From Pseudomonas agarici (GTDB lineage Bacteria > Pseudomonadota > Gammaproteobacteria > Pseudomonadales > Pseudomonadaceae), in contig NZ_FOAR01000014.1 in the NCBI RefSeq assembly GCF_900109755.1, positions 62,001 through 126,000 on the forward strand: a DNA stretch of 64,000 nt. The letters run 5' to 3'. A program made the position numbers and the translations under genes. The stretch's first letter is position 1. The number at the start of each line of letters is the position of its first letter. Positions 46,403 to 56,125 of this stretch are shown here, piece after piece. Below the pieces are notes generated by a model that had not been told where the DNA came from, searched no databases, and saw only the letters and a program-made list of their open reading frames with translations.

Positions 46403-46421
46403 AATAAGAACTATTCTCATT
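46403..46421. promoter_or_regulatory. Fur-box-like palindrome
   Basis: The 19-bp AATAAGAACTATTCTCATT matches its own reverse complement at 14 of 19 positions and contains the AGAA..TTCT(C)ATT core of gamma-proteobacterial Fur sites. It lies 25 bp before the start of the 85-residue gene, where binding would block transcription. Confidence 0.6.
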
Positions 46422-46445
46422 GATACCCATCAAGGAGATGAGACC

Positions 46446-46703
46446 ATGACTTATTTGATCGATGCTTGGCTGGACCGCCCACACCCTTATCTGCGCATCC
46501 TGCATCGGGAAACCGGTGAAGTTTGTGCAGTCCTGGAAGAAGAAGCCCTGAATGAACTACAGGACCAGGGTGACCTGGATGTCAGCAGCCTGAGCTCCAG
46601 TGAGCCGTTGGTGCTCAAAGAACTGGTGCGCAGTCTGTTTCTATTCTGTTATGCCCGGGCCTTGCGCCCGACGGGAGACCTGAACAGCAAGCTGCAGGTG
46701 TGA
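46446..46703 (+). CDS. Small conserved Pseudomonas protein, probably iron-regulated (PA4570-like)
   Basis: An 85-residue soluble protein, acidic in the middle (EEEALNELQDQGDLDVSS), with no known domain. Position and start (MTYLIDAWLDRPHPYLRILH) match the PA4570-type gene of P. aeruginosa, which I recall as induced under iron limitation. AAGGAG lies 6 bases upstream of the ATG. The Fur-like box upstream supports iron control here. Function unknown. Confidence 0.82.
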   Translation: MTYLIDAWLDRPHPYLRILHRETGEVCAVLEEEALNELQDQGDLDVSSLSSSEPLVLKELVRSLFLFCYARALRPTGDLNSKLQV

Positions 46704-46730
46704 CAACGATGCCTGTGCCGGTGCGATTCC

Positions 46731-46812
46731 CGTGGGAGCAGGACCTGGTGGCCCTCAAGGGTGCCAGAAGCTTCGCGGGCAAGCCGCAATGCCGGAGCAC
46801 CTGCTCCTACAG
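46731..46812. repeat. REPIN (two REPs in inverted orientation)
   Basis: CGTGGGAGCAGG at the left and CCTGCTCCTACAGG at the right form the inverted pair, with GCTTCGCGGGCAAGCC inside, as in REP doublets of the P. fluorescens group. Lies between two convergent genes. Confidence 0.6.
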
Positions 46813-46824
46813 GGCCGTAACTTG

Positions 46825-47442
46825 TTACAGAACGTCGAGCAACTCGACGTCGAACACCAGAACGCTGTGCGGCGGAATGCTGCCAACGCCTTGAGCGCCG
46901 TAGGCCAATTCACTCGGCACATACAGGCGCCATTTGCTGCCGGTATTCATCAGTTGCAGGGCTTCGGTCCAACCGGCAATCACGCCGCCTACCGGGAACT
47001 CGGCCGGCTGGCTACGCTCGTAGGAACTGTCGAACACGGTGCCGTCGATCAGAGTGCCGTGGTAGTGCGTGCGAACCGTGTCTTCACGGGATGGCTTGGC
47101 GCCTTCGCCTTGGGTCAGCACCTCGAACTGCAAGCCCGATGCCAGGGTAGTGATGCCCTCACGCTTGGCGTTTTCAGCCAGGAATGCCAAGCCGGTCGCA
47201 GCCGCGGCTTCAGCCTTGGTGGCGGCCTCGGCCTGCATGACTTCACGGATAACCTTGAAGCTGGCGGACAGTTCATCCTGGCCCACACGGCTAGGCTTAC
47301 CACCGAATGCGTCAGTCAGGCCGGCCAGGATTGCATCGAGACTCACGCCCGGTGGCGGGTTGTCACGCAGTTGGTCGCCCAACTGACGGCCAATACCGTA
47401 GCTGACGCGGGTTTCGTCGGTGGACAGATTTACTTCGGACAT
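46825..47442 (-). CDS. fklB: FKBP-type peptidyl-prolyl isomerase FklB
   Basis: A 205-residue FKBP with an N-terminal dimerisation helix region (SYGIGRQLGDQLRDNPP; about residues 1-90) and a C-terminal FKBP domain (VRTHYHGTLIDGTVFDSSY, VGGVIAGWTEALQLM, YGAQGVGSIPPHSVLVFDVEL). There is no signal peptide, so it is of the cytoplasmic FklB rather than periplasmic FkpA type. Position agrees with PA4572. Confidence 0.93.
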   Translation of the reverse strand: MSEVNLSTDETRVSYGIGRQLGDQLRDNPPPGVSLDAILAGLTDAFGGKPSRVGQDELSASFKVIREVMQAEAATKAEAAAATGLAFLAENAKREGITTLASGLQFEVLTQGEGAKPSREDTVRTHYHGTLIDGTVFDSSYERSQPAEFPVGGVIAGWTEALQLMNTGSKWRLYVPSELAYGAQGVGSIPPHSVLVFDVELLDVL

Positions 47443-47746
47443 TTCACTGCTCCGCTATGGGTCTGCTTTGGAAAACACCCTGAAACATGGCATTTCCCTC
47501 GCGCCCGGAACCAAAAAGGGCAAGCAGACTAGCACAGAAGCGTCCAGCGTTAGCAGCCTCGCCAACCAAAATGGCAGAAGGCGATGGCACCCGCATGCGC
47601 CCCTCGACACCGGCAGGCACTCCACACATTTCGTCGTGTACCGGACCCACTGAAACGGCAGCGTTGGCATCAGCACAAGGCGAAAACGATACCGCCCATG
47701 CGTTTCACAACACACGGGCGGCACGAGAGACTACAAAGCGCGCTGA
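47443..47746. other. 304-bp intergenic region fklB-yqhA
   Basis: No convincing gene. A hairpin CCGCCCGTG...CATGGGCGG followed by TATCGTTTT on the reverse strand (47691-47725) could terminate the UPF0114 gene. Confidence 0.4.
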
Positions 47747-48235
47747 TCAGTACTTGGTCAACTTGTCCAGGTAACCCATCGCAAAGGCCGAGACCACAAA
47801 GGTCATATGGATGATCACATACCACTGCAAGTGCACCGGATCGATGTTCTTGGCGTCCATGAATACCCGCAGCAGATGAATCGAGGAAATTGCCACGATG
47901 GAAGCCGCCACCTTCATTTTCAACGAAGTGGAATCCATCTTGCCCAGCCAACTGAGCTTCTCCTTGTCTTCGTCGATATCCAGTTGGGAAACGAAGTTCT
48001 CGTAGCCGGAGATCATCACCATCACCAGCAACCCGCCCACCAACGCCATGTCGATCAGCGACAGCAGCACCAGGATCAAGTCGGCCTCGGCCATGGCGAA
48101 CACGTTGGGGATGACGTGAAGCACCTCCTGGAAAAATTTCAGCGCCAATGCCAGCAATCCTAAGGACAACCCGAAGTAGATCGGCGCCAGGAGCCAGCGC
48201 GAGGCATACATTGCATTTTCGATAAACCGTTCCAT
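47747..48235 (-). CDS. UPF0114 / YqhA-family membrane protein
   Basis: A 162-residue membrane protein (TIGR00645 type) with about four helices, beginning [20 protein letters not shown] and containing [24 protein letters not shown], highly typical of the family. Function unknown. The start at 48235 is chosen on family match; an extension to 48409 would overlap the divergent lipoprotein gene. Confidence 0.9.
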   Translation of the reverse strand: MERFIENAMYASRWLLAPIYFGLSLGLLALALKFFQEVLHVIPNVFAMAEADLILVLLSLIDMALVGGLLVMVMISGYENFVSQLDIDEDKEKLSWLGKMDSTSLKMKVAASIVAISSIHLLRVFMDAKNIDPVHLQWYVIIHMTFVVSAFAMGYLDKLTKY

Positions 48236-48408
48236 GAATCTCACATATCGCCTGAAAATGGCGACGAGTATACCAGCCGTGAAACTCGAGGGAAAAAAGC
48301 ACGCGGCAACTGCCTCGTTCAACAGAGTGAGCGCTCTACAACGGCGATTTTCTGCTAGTGTCGACATCAACGACCTCGCGCATGCACTGTGGACAGGAAA
48401 ATTCAACA

Positions 48409-50235
48409 ATGGATTTGCGACGCCCCCTGGGTTGCCTCGGACTCTCGGTAGCTCTGCTGATAAGCGGCTGCTCCCCCAACGATAAACAGCAACAGATCAG
48501 TCTCGAGGAAAAAACCGCACAATTCGAAAAAACCCTCGACGCAATCCAAGACCCCAAGCTCAAGGACGCCGTCGCAGACCTCGGCGGCTCATTGCTGCTG
48601 CTCGAACGCGCCCGAGCGCGCCTGCAGAACAAGCCGATCGAGACCCAGTACAGCGACGATGCCCTGGCGCTGCTTAAGCACTATCCCACTCCGCAGGCCT
48701 TGGCCGACACCTATATCAACGGGTTGTTCGTGCTGCGCAAGGACTCCAGCTCCGACTACCTGACTGACCTGCAGCCGATCTTCCCGTTCAGTTTCAACTA
48801 TCCCGCGGGGTTCCCCTTCCCCCATGCGTTGGAATGGCAGTCGGTAACCTTAAGTAACAAGCAGGTCGTTCCCTTCCAACCAGAATGGTCGGAAACCGAT
48901 CCCGGCATTCAGTTGAGCCCGTCCAGCGCCAACGTGACCAATCCGGACGAGCTGACGGTGACCTACCCTTACATCGATGGAGTAGAAGTCGAAAATCGCA
49001 ACCAACCCCAGCCATTGACCCTGCACGGCAAGATCGAAGTGATTGCGCCTCGCAAGGTCTTTACCTTCAACCTGACCCGCCAAGACATCGGCAAACAACA
49101 GAACAATGAAAACATCAATCTGACCCTGGTCTCCCTTGACCGGAACAATGCTGAGATCGAACTACGCAATAGCGCGTCGCAAGCCGCGCCGGTCGGCGAT
49201 ACCCCGCTGAACTCACTGATCGTCCAGGCCAAGGACAGCACCGGACAGCTCCTGGCGCGCTCGGGGGCCATCAATGAAAACGCCGCGCAGATCGCGTTCT
49301 ACCAGCAGCAGTTGGATGAAATGCTCAAGCAGAAAAGTTGGAGCGACGCATTCGAGCAGAAACTCGACAATCAGCGAAAAGACTTCGAGGCCAAGCAGAG
49401 CAGCCATTACATCCGTGTGTACTTCAATGGCATCGTTGACACGCTGGAAATCAGCGTGCTGGATTTCTCCGGCGCCACCGTCAACCGCAAGGAGTTAGAC
49501 CTTCCGATACGCCAGTTCGACAACACCACCCGCCAGGAAATTCGCCCACTGCCGATGCCAGTAGTGGTGTACGACGACCAGGCGACCCACTACCTCAAGG
49601 GCGCCAACCTCGACGCCGAACACCTGAAAAAAAGCATCAGCATCAGCCAGTCAGTGGACGACGCCAGTGCCGCGCGCATTGAGTTCTACCATCCGAAGAC
49701 CTTCAACGACGAGCTGCTCGGTACCTCTTTCAGTCCTGGCGACAGCCCCGTAACGTTCTTTGCCGAAGACGAACAGGGAAAACGCGGTAAACCGCTGGAA
49801 CTGTCCAGGGAAGCGTTCGAGGTCAATCCACTGGAAAGCACCATCACCTACGACCTCAACCTATTCCCGGACACGCCGGCCTATGCTGTCGGTTCGATAC
49901 CGCTGTTTCTCGCCGAGGTCCAGAAAAACACCCTGGACGCTCGCCAGCTTCCCAAAGGCCTGGAACTCAAGGGCAACGCGCTGGTGGTCGAGCAGAAGCT
50001 GTTCCCGGTCGAATCCTGGCGCTTTTATGCCAAGGACGACAGCGGCAACTACCTGAAGGAAATACTCGCCACCCGCCACAATGAGAAAGCCGACTCGCCG
50101 CCGCTGTATGAAGTGCACTACTTCTACGGCCAACCGACACATCTGGAAAGCTACCAGCGCACGAACCTGAAGACCATCGAGTACGGTTTCGAAGTCAAGC
50201 TCGACAAGGCGCGCAGCAACGAACCTGCCGAGTAG
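48409..50235 (+). CDS. Large lipoprotein of unknown function, 608 aa
   Basis: A conserved-looking Pseudomonas protein (PA4575-like position) with a lipobox ALLISGC and lipidated Cys21. A short coiled region follows ([20 protein letters not shown]), then beta-rich segments with no recognised domain: paired elements such as [22 protein letters not shown] recall regulator-type ligand modules but cannot be assigned. Asp/Gln-rich and soluble after the anchor, it is probably outer-membrane attached and periplasmic. AGGA precedes the ATG. No operon partner. Confidence 0.8.
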   Translation: MDLRRPLGCLGLSVALLISGCSPNDKQQQISLEEKTAQFEKTLDAIQDPKLKDAVADLGGSLLLLERARARLQNKPIETQYSDDALALLKHYPTPQALADTYINGLFVLRKDSSSDYLTDLQPIFPFSFNYPAGFPFPHALEWQSVTLSNKQVVPFQPEWSETDPGIQLSPSSANVTNPDELTVTYPYIDGVEVENRNQPQPLTLHGKIEVIAPRKVFTFNLTRQDIGKQQNNENINLTLVSLDRNNAEIELRNSASQAAPVGDTPLNSLIVQAKDSTGQLLARSGAINENAAQIAFYQQQLDEMLKQKSWSDAFEQKLDNQRKDFEAKQSSHYIRVYFNGIVDTLEISVLDFSGATVNRKELDLPIRQFDNTTRQEIRPLPMPVVVYDDQATHYLKGANLDAEHLKKSISISQSVDDASAARIEFYHPKTFNDELLGTSFSPGDSPVTFFAEDEQGKRGKPLELSREAFEVNPLESTITYDLNLFPDTPAYAVGSIPLFLAEVQKNTLDARQLPKGLELKGNALVVEQKLFPVESWRFYAKDDSGNYLKEILATRHNEKADSPPLYEVHYFYGQPTHLESYQRTNLKTIEYGFEVKLDKARSNEPAE

Positions 50236-50239
50236 TGCC

Positions 50240-50572
50240 TCAGTGCAGTTCGCAGCCGCCGGGATGTCGACCGCGCTTGCCGTTGATCTGCCGTAGCTGG
50301 GCCTGCAGATGCAGGCGCCAAATCTGCGGTTCCTCGGCCAACTGGTAGCCGTGCAGAGTCAGACTTTCGACAATCGAGTCGAGGATCGATTCAGCGACGA
50401 AGGGGCCATGGAAAGGCCCCTGGGACTTGATCGCGGAAGGTTGCTCACCGGCCATTCCAGCGGCGAACAAGAGAGTCCACATACCATTATCACCGGCGAG
50501 CGGGCGGATAACGCATTCGATACGGGTGACCAGACCCAGGCATTGGCGGGTAAGACAAAGGCTGCGCGACAT
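50240..50572 (-). CDS. Hypothetical protein, 110 aa
   Basis: A cytoplasmic-looking 110-residue protein that ends 4 bp from the convergent lipoprotein gene. It has two N-terminal cysteines (SLCLTRQCLGLVTRIECV) and a C-terminal helix (LQAQLRQINGKRGRHPGGCELH). GAGGGT lies 9 bases before the ATG. No domain was recognised; codon usage and the lack of any competing frame support it as a gene. Confidence 0.65.
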   Translation of the reverse strand: MSRSLCLTRQCLGLVTRIECVIRPLAGDNGMWTLLFAAGMAGEQPSAIKSQGPFHGPFVAESILDSIVESLTLHGYQLAEEPQIWRLHLQAQLRQINGKRGRHPGGCELH

Positions 50573-50745
50573 GGCGGCGACCCTCGGTAAGTCCTGTCTT
50601 CAGCCTCCTGCGGGAAGCTGTATCGTTCCAGTGACTACAGTGGATGTCCCTGCCCAGAGAATAGAATAAATCCACCGCACACAGAGTGTTGGAGGACCAA
50701 CGGACGCAAAAGTTCTGATCATGGAAAACAACTTCAGGCGCAGCG

Positions 50746-50836
50746 TGCGGGAGCTGGCTTGCCAGCAAAGCTTTTTTGGCGGCTTTAAGGGCTCTTTCGT
50801 CGGCCAGCCTACCCCACGAAAGAGCCTACTCTCACA
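50746..50836. repeat. REPIN-like inverted pair
   Basis: TGCGGGAGCTGGCTTGCCAGC on the left and GAGCCTACTCTCACAG on the right resemble two facing REP sequences, 22 bp downstream of the Lon-like gene stop. Confidence 0.45.
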
Positions 50837-50857
50837 GTCTATGCAGGCCGTTAGCCG

Positions 50858-53296
50858 TCAGGACGCTTTGACCTGCGCCAGCGCCTGCTCGGCGGCCTCC
50901 TTGTCGGCTTCCCTAAGGTCGTCTTCGCCGATCATTTCGGCGATCACCCGCAGACGCTCCACTACCCTTGCATTGACACTGCCCTGCGGGAACTGGCCGT
51001 CGGCATCCGGCTCGCCGGCGGGCTCGCCCACCAGTAGGCTCAGCGCCTCGTCGGCCTGACGTACCGCATACACATGGAATTGTCCGGCGCGCACGGCGTG
51101 CAGAACCTTCTCATCAAGCATCAGCGTGGCGACGTTGGCCTGCGGGATGATCGCCCCCTGCTCGCCGGTCAGGCCACGGGCTTCACAGAGCCGGAAGAAG
51201 CCCTCGATCTTCTCGTTGACCCCGCCGACCGCCTGCACTTCCCCGAACTGGTTGATCGAGCCGGTAATGGCGAAGCATTGTTTGAGCGGAGTTTTCGACA
51301 AGGCCGAAATCAGCGTGCAGGCCTCACCGAGAGAGGCGCTGTCGCCGTCAACATAACCGTAGGACTGCTCCAGGGCGATACTCGCGCAGATCGCCAGGGG
51401 AAACTCCTGGGCATAACGACTGCCCAAGTAGCCAGTGAGGATCATCACGCCCTTGGAGTGAATCGGCTGCCCGAGATTGACTTCGCGCTCGATGTCGACG
51501 ATCCCGCTGCCACCCGGATACACCGTGGCGGAAATCCGCGCCGTTACGCCAAACGCCGAATCGCCGACTTCCAGCACCGTCAAGCCGTTGCACTTACCGA
51601 CCGCAGCACCGGCAGTATCGATCAGGATGATCCCCGCCAGCATATCGTCGAGAATCCGCGCCGAAACCCGGCCGGTACGCGTGGCCTTGGCCTTGAGCGC
51701 CCGTTCGATATGACCGGCATCGGTCCGCTCGTCGCCAGCCAGGTGACGGATGAAATCCGCTTCGCTGACCAGTTGGAACAGATCGCCGATCCGCGCCGAC
51801 AGACGCCCCTGATGCTCGGCCAGGCGCGCACTGTAGGTCGCCAGCCGGGCTACCGCATCGGCGGTCAAGGGGGCCATGCCTTCCTCCGAGGTACGGGTCT
51901 TGAGCAACTGGGCGAACTGCTCCAGGCTTTCATCGACCATCGGGATGTCTTCGTCGAAGTCCACCAGCACCCTGAACATTTCCTGGAAGTCCGGATCCAG
52001 GTCCTGCAGGGTGTAGTACAACTGTCGCGCGCCGATGATGATGACCTTGACCTGCAATGGCATCATCTGCGGCGTCAGGGTCACGGTCGCCAGACGCCCC
52101 AACTCGCCCAGCGGCGACTCCATCTTCAACTTGCGCGACTGTAAGGCGCGCTTGAGTGCATCCCAGACGAACGGCTCGCTAAGCATCTTCTCCGCTTCGA
52201 GGATCAGGAAACCACCGTTGGCGCGATGCAGCGCACCCGGACGCAATTGCCGGTAGGTGGTGTACAGCGCCCCCTGATCGGTGCTGTATTCGATACGACC
52301 GAACAGATTATCGTAGGTCGGGTGCGGCTCGAACACCACCGGCGCACCGCCGCTGGCCGGATGGCCGACCACCAGGCTCGGCGCGTACTGCTCTTCCAGC
52401 ACCTTGCGGGCCACGGCGTCGGTCTTGCTGTCGTCCACCAATTGCTCGACCACGGTCTTGAGCAGGTTGACCTGCATCGCTTGCAGGTAACCGCAGACTG
52501 CCGCGTTCTCGGCATATTTCTCCGACAGCGGCGCGAGCAAAGGCTGTAAGGCCAGGGTAATGGTTTCTTCGTTCAACTGGCGTAACTGATTGCTCGATTC
52601 GCGCTTCCATTGCGGCAGGCTCGCGAGCTCTTCGTTGAGACGCTCTTCGAGGTCGGCGATATCGGTATGGAAACGCTCGCGCTCGGCCTCCGGCAATTGG
52701 GCGAACTCCGCCTCGTCGAGGGCTTTGCCGTCACTCATCGGGGTAAAGGCGATATTGCTGCTGTCGCGATACAGGGCGACTTCCTTTTCCAGCGCCAGGC
52801 GTTCGATCACATCCAGGGCACGGTCATAACGCTGGTTGAACGCACGGTCGATGGCACTTTTCTTCTGCTGGTAGGACGGATGCTCGAACACTGCCGGAAA
52901 CGTCGCCAGCAGATTGTCGATCAGACCGTTGATATCGCTGATGAACGCGCCGGCCTCGCCTGCGGGCAACTCCAGCGCCCGTGGCTCGCGCGGCTCATCG
53001 AAATTATTGACGTAGACCCAATCCGAGGGGGTCTGCAGGCGTTTGCCTTCCGCCTTCAGGTAGCGTTTGACGAAGGAAAAACGCCCGGTACCAGGCTCTC
53101 CCATGACAAACACGTTGTAACCGGGGCGTGGCATCGCCACCCCAAACTGCAACGCTTCGACCGCGCGTTCCTGGCCAAGCACACCGCGAAAGGGCTCCAG
53201 ATCATTGGTGGTAGAGAAGCTGAACTGTTCAGCGGAGAAAGGGCGAGTCAGCGCTTCGGGCGCTAGACGCAGGCTGGCAGCAACAGAATCAGGCAT
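50858..53296 (-). CDS. Lon-family (LonB/AAA-fused) ATP-dependent protease
   Basis: An 812-residue protein of the proteobacterial Lon-like class (PA4576 position). The N-terminal AAA module has Walker A MGEPGTGRFSFVKR near residue 65; a long insertion with coiled segments follows (about 130-290). The C-terminal Lon protease domain carries the catalytic Ser near 650 (DGDSASLGEACTLIS) and Lys near 694 (GGVNEKIEGFF). The Walker A has GTGR in place of GTGKT/S, so the lysine is replaced. Unlike housekeeping Lon it lacks the N-terminal LON substrate domain. Substrates unknown. Confidence 0.9.
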   Translation of the reverse strand: MPDSVAASLRLAPEALTRPFSAEQFSFSTTNDLEPFRGVLGQERAVEALQFGVAMPRPGYNVFVMGEPGTGRFSFVKRYLKAEGKRLQTPSDWVYVNNFDEPREPRALELPAGEAGAFISDINGLIDNLLATFPAVFEHPSYQQKKSAIDRAFNQRYDRALDVIERLALEKEVALYRDSSNIAFTPMSDGKALDEAEFAQLPEAERERFHTDIADLEERLNEELASLPQWKRESSNQLRQLNEETITLALQPLLAPLSEKYAENAAVCGYLQAMQVNLLKTVVEQLVDDSKTDAVARKVLEEQYAPSLVVGHPASGGAPVVFEPHPTYDNLFGRIEYSTDQGALYTTYRQLRPGALHRANGGFLILEAEKMLSEPFVWDALKRALQSRKLKMESPLGELGRLATVTLTPQMMPLQVKVIIIGARQLYYTLQDLDPDFQEMFRVLVDFDEDIPMVDESLEQFAQLLKTRTSEEGMAPLTADAVARLATYSARLAEHQGRLSARIGDLFQLVSEADFIRHLAGDERTDAGHIERALKAKATRTGRVSARILDDMLAGIILIDTAGAAVGKCNGLTVLEVGDSAFGVTARISATVYPGGSGIVDIEREVNLGQPIHSKGVMILTGYLGSRYAQEFPLAICASIALEQSYGYVDGDSASLGEACTLISALSKTPLKQCFAITGSINQFGEVQAVGGVNEKIEGFFRLCEARGLTGEQGAIIPQANVATLMLDEKVLHAVRAGQFHVYAVRQADEALSLLVGEPAGEPDADGQFPQGSVNARVVERLRVIAEMIGEDDLREADKEAAEQALAQVKAS

Positions 53297-53573
53297 CGGG
53301 CTTCCTTACATCAGGCGGGGCAGATAACGGCATTCTGGCGCTGGCCGTACCCGACTGGCAAGGCAAGCGACAGGTGATTCCGCACAACGGGACAAAAGCC
53401 CTGGAAACAGGGCTGCAACACGATGTCTATCTTATTCACCCGGGGAAAAAACACGGAACCCTCGGATCGTGCCTAAACTCCAATGTGCACGGCTGGACTG
53501 ATAACCGGCCCACCGGCGCTCTCACAGGCCGGACACCCTTGTCCATTGGTATGCACATAAAGAGAATAAAGCT

Positions 53574-54062
53574 ATGAAACGGATTCTTCTCGGTACTCTC
53601 TTCACCGTTGTCTCCTTCCAGGCCATGGCCCAGGCGCCAGGCGGCCCGGATTGCGGTTGGGGCAACATGCTGTTCAAAGGTCAACGTGGCACCCCGGCAC
53701 ACTTCCTGGCCTCCACCACCAACGGCACTTCAGGTAACGCCACCTTCGGGATGACGTCCGGCACCAACGGCTGTACCACCAAAGACGCCCTGACCTACGG
53801 CGGCAAATCCTGGATTGCCATGAATGGCATGATGAACGAGCTGTCCGAAGACATGGCCAAGGGTCAGGGCGAGGCACTGACCACCTATGCCGTGGTCCTG
53901 GGTGTGGCGCCGCAAGACCGCGCCCATTTCGCGGCCGTGACCCACGAGCACTTCCAGCAGATCTTCAGCCAGGCTGACGTGACCGCCGACGACGTGCATA
54001 CCAATACCCTGGCCGTACTCAAGAGCGATCCGCGCCTGGCCAAATACGCGCCTCAGGCCTAA
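53574..54062 (+). CDS. DUF3015 family periplasmic protein
   Basis: A 162-residue exported protein with signal peptide ending AMA|QAPGGPDCGWGNMLF. The repeated GT/GN motifs (TSGNATFGMTSGTNGC) and C-terminal helical part ending KYAPQA are characteristic of DUF3015. Function unknown. It starts the DUF3015-DUF4105 pair, a neighbourhood conserved in Pseudomonas. An 8-bp perfect hairpin (CCCGCTCC/GGAGCGGG, about 54070-54089) lies between the two without a T run. Confidence 0.88.
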   Translation: MKRILLGTLFTVVSFQAMAQAPGGPDCGWGNMLFKGQRGTPAHFLASTTNGTSGNATFGMTSGTNGCTTKDALTYGGKSWIAMNGMMNELSEDMAKGQGEALTTYAVVLGVAPQDRAHFAAVTHEHFQQIFSQADVTADDVHTNTLAVLKSDPRLAKYAPQA

Positions 54063-54136
54063 CCGCACCCCGCCCGCTCCTCCTGGAGCGGGCACTCCCT
54101 GCCCGACCCTCGTTCGTCTGACAACAGTTGCCCATC

Positions 54137-55990
54137 ATGCTCAAACGCCTTGCCTACCTGGCGCTCAGTGTCTGCGCCCCGCTCCAAGCCGCCACGCACC
54201 TCGATGATCAACGTTTGCAACAACTGGCCAACGACCCCTTCTGGATCTCCCTGGGCCATTACGAAAGTGCCAAGCTGGGTGGCTGGCGCAGCTATGTGAG
54301 CGATAAGAAATTCTTCCTCGCCGCCGACGGTGCCCATCACCCGGACGCGGAACTGAAGGCCACCGTCGCGGCGTTATACGCCCCGGCCAGCGCCGGTAAC
54401 CAACACGCCCAATGCGTCTATCCAGCGCGCAGCCGCTGGCTCAAGGCGCAACTGCAACTGAGCGATCTACCGGCTGTGGACTGCTCCGACTTCAACCAAT
54501 GGTTCAAGGACGTCTCGCCCCACAGTACGGTGATGATCTTTCCGGCGGCCTACCTGAACAGCCCCTCGTCGATGTTCGGCCATACCCTGCTGCGTATCGA
54601 CCAGGAAGATGTCCAGCGCGACCAGACCGCGCTGCTCAGTTATGCGATCAACTTCGGTGCCTATATCGAAGGCTCGGACAACAGCATCCTGTATGCCTGG
54701 AAAGGCCTGATGGGTGGCTATCCGGGACTGTTCGCCCTGGTGCCCTACCAGGAAAAACTCGCCGAGTACCGCAGCCTGGAAAACCGCGATCTCTGGGAGT
54801 ACCGATTGAACCTGACGCCGGCAGAAACCCAACGCATGGTCGAGCACGTCTGGGAGCTGAAGCAGATCCAGTTCGATTACTTCTTCTTCGACGAAAACTG
54901 CTCCTATCGCCTCCTGGAGTTGTTGCAAGTCGCCCGACCGAGCCTGCGCCTGACCGGGCAGTTCCCGCTGACGGCCATCCCCACCGACACGGTGAAGGCA
55001 GTCAAGGCCGCCGGCCTGGTGGAAAAGATCGACTATCGTCCCTCCCGCGAGCGTGAATTGCTGGAACGGGCCAAACCGCTGAGTGCCGATGAGCAGCAGT
55101 GGGTACTCAAAGCCAGCGCGGATCAGAAAGTCCTCCAGGACCCACTTTTCAAGGCCCAGCCCAGGGCTCGCCAGGCGCTGATCGTCGACGCCGCCTATCG
55201 CCTCGAACGCTACCGGGCCAACGGCCTGGAGCGCGATCCGGTGCGCTCGCAACGCAGCTTCGAACTACTCCGGGCGATCAACCAAAATCCCGCGCCAGAA
55301 CTGCGGATCACACCGCCAGGATTGCCGGAAAACGGCCATGAGTCGCGCACCTGGCAGGCCGCAATCGGCTCTCGCGGCGACAAGGCCTTCGCCGAGTACG
55401 GCCTGCGCATGGCCTACCACGACTTGAACGACAACGCCGAGGGCTTCCCGCTCGGCGCTCAGATCGAAATCCTGCAGATGAAACTACGCCAGTACGAAAG
55501 CAACCACTGGCAGTTGCAGCAACTGGACCTGGCGACCATTCGCTCGCTGACACCGCGCAACACGCTGCTGCAACCCTGGTCCTGGCAAGTGACCGGTGGC
55601 CTGGAACGGGTGCCCGGCAAACACGACGACCAGACCCTGGTCAGCCATGTCAATGGCGGAGCCGGTGGCACCTGGCAGTTGAGCGACCAATTGCTCGGCT
55701 TTGCCCTCGGCACCGTGCGCGTCGAACACAACGCCGATTTCGCCGCGTTCGTCTCGCCGGCCAGCGGGTTCAATACCGGCCTGTTGTGGAAAAACCCGCT
55801 GGGCAACCTGAGCCTGGAGGCCAAGGGCGACTACTTCACCAATGGCGAGGTGCGGCGCAGCCTGAGCCTGAACCAACAATGGCAACTGTCGCGCAACCTC
55901 GGCCTGCGCCTGAGTGCCGAGCGCGAGTTCAGCAAACTGGCGACGCCAGAGAACGAGGTGAAGCTGGAAGTGAAGTGGTATCACTATTGA
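54137..55990 (+). CDS. DUF4105 (Lnb N-terminal periplasmic domain) protein
   Basis: A 617-residue exported protein with a signal peptide (MLKRLAYLALSVCAPLQA|ATH). The DUF4105 domain spans about 130-310 (NSPSSMFGHTLLRIDQED, IQFDYFFFDENCSYRLLELL), and the C-terminal third has alternating beta strands (LSLEAKGDYFTNGEVRRSLSL) ending in an aromatic WYHY, like an outer-membrane barrel. It follows the DUF3015 gene by 74 bp. Function unknown; an envelope role is inferred. Confidence 0.88.
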   Translation: MLKRLAYLALSVCAPLQAATHLDDQRLQQLANDPFWISLGHYESAKLGGWRSYVSDKKFFLAADGAHHPDAELKATVAALYAPASAGNQHAQCVYPARSRWLKAQLQLSDLPAVDCSDFNQWFKDVSPHSTVMIFPAAYLNSPSSMFGHTLLRIDQEDVQRDQTALLSYAINFGAYIEGSDNSILYAWKGLMGGYPGLFALVPYQEKLAEYRSLENRDLWEYRLNLTPAETQRMVEHVWELKQIQFDYFFFDENCSYRLLELLQVARPSLRLTGQFPLTAIPTDTVKAVKAAGLVEKIDYRPSRERELLERAKPLSADEQQWVLKASADQKVLQDPLFKAQPRARQALIVDAAYRLERYRANGLERDPVRSQRSFELLRAINQNPAPELRITPPGLPENGHESRTWQAAIGSRGDKAFAEYGLRMAYHDLNDNAEGFPLGAQIEILQMKLRQYESNHWQLQQLDLATIRSLTPRNTLLQPWSWQVTGGLERVPGKHDDQTLVSHVNGGAGGTWQLSDQLLGFALGTVRVEHNADFAAFVSPASGFNTGLLWKNPLGNLSLEAKGDYFTNGEVRRSLSLNQQWQLSRNLGLRLSAEREFSKLATPENEVKLEVKWYHY

Positions 55991-56022
55991 GCCGGGCCTG
56001 AAGGCAGGTGGGCGCTATTCAC

Positions 56023-56052
56023 ACCGCCCGCACGCACCGGCGAGCGGGCGGT
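56023..56052. terminator. Perfect hairpin between convergent genes
   Basis: ACCGCCCGC...GCGGGCGGT, a 9-bp perfect stem with a 12-base loop, between the DUF4105 gene and ettA. No T run follows on either strand, so it is only a candidate bidirectional stop. Confidence 0.4.
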
Positions 56053-56125
56053 CGGTCAGACTGCAGATCGTTCTTAGCTGACAGGCATGAGCCCCGAAGG
56101 GCTGCGCTTTTCAACCTCGACCCGA

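Noticed and set aside
47487..47774. 95-residue plus-strand frame between fklB and the UPF0114 gene
   Set aside because: Low-complexity, no Shine-Dalgarno site, overlaps the 3' end of the UPF0114 gene and has no recognisable family.
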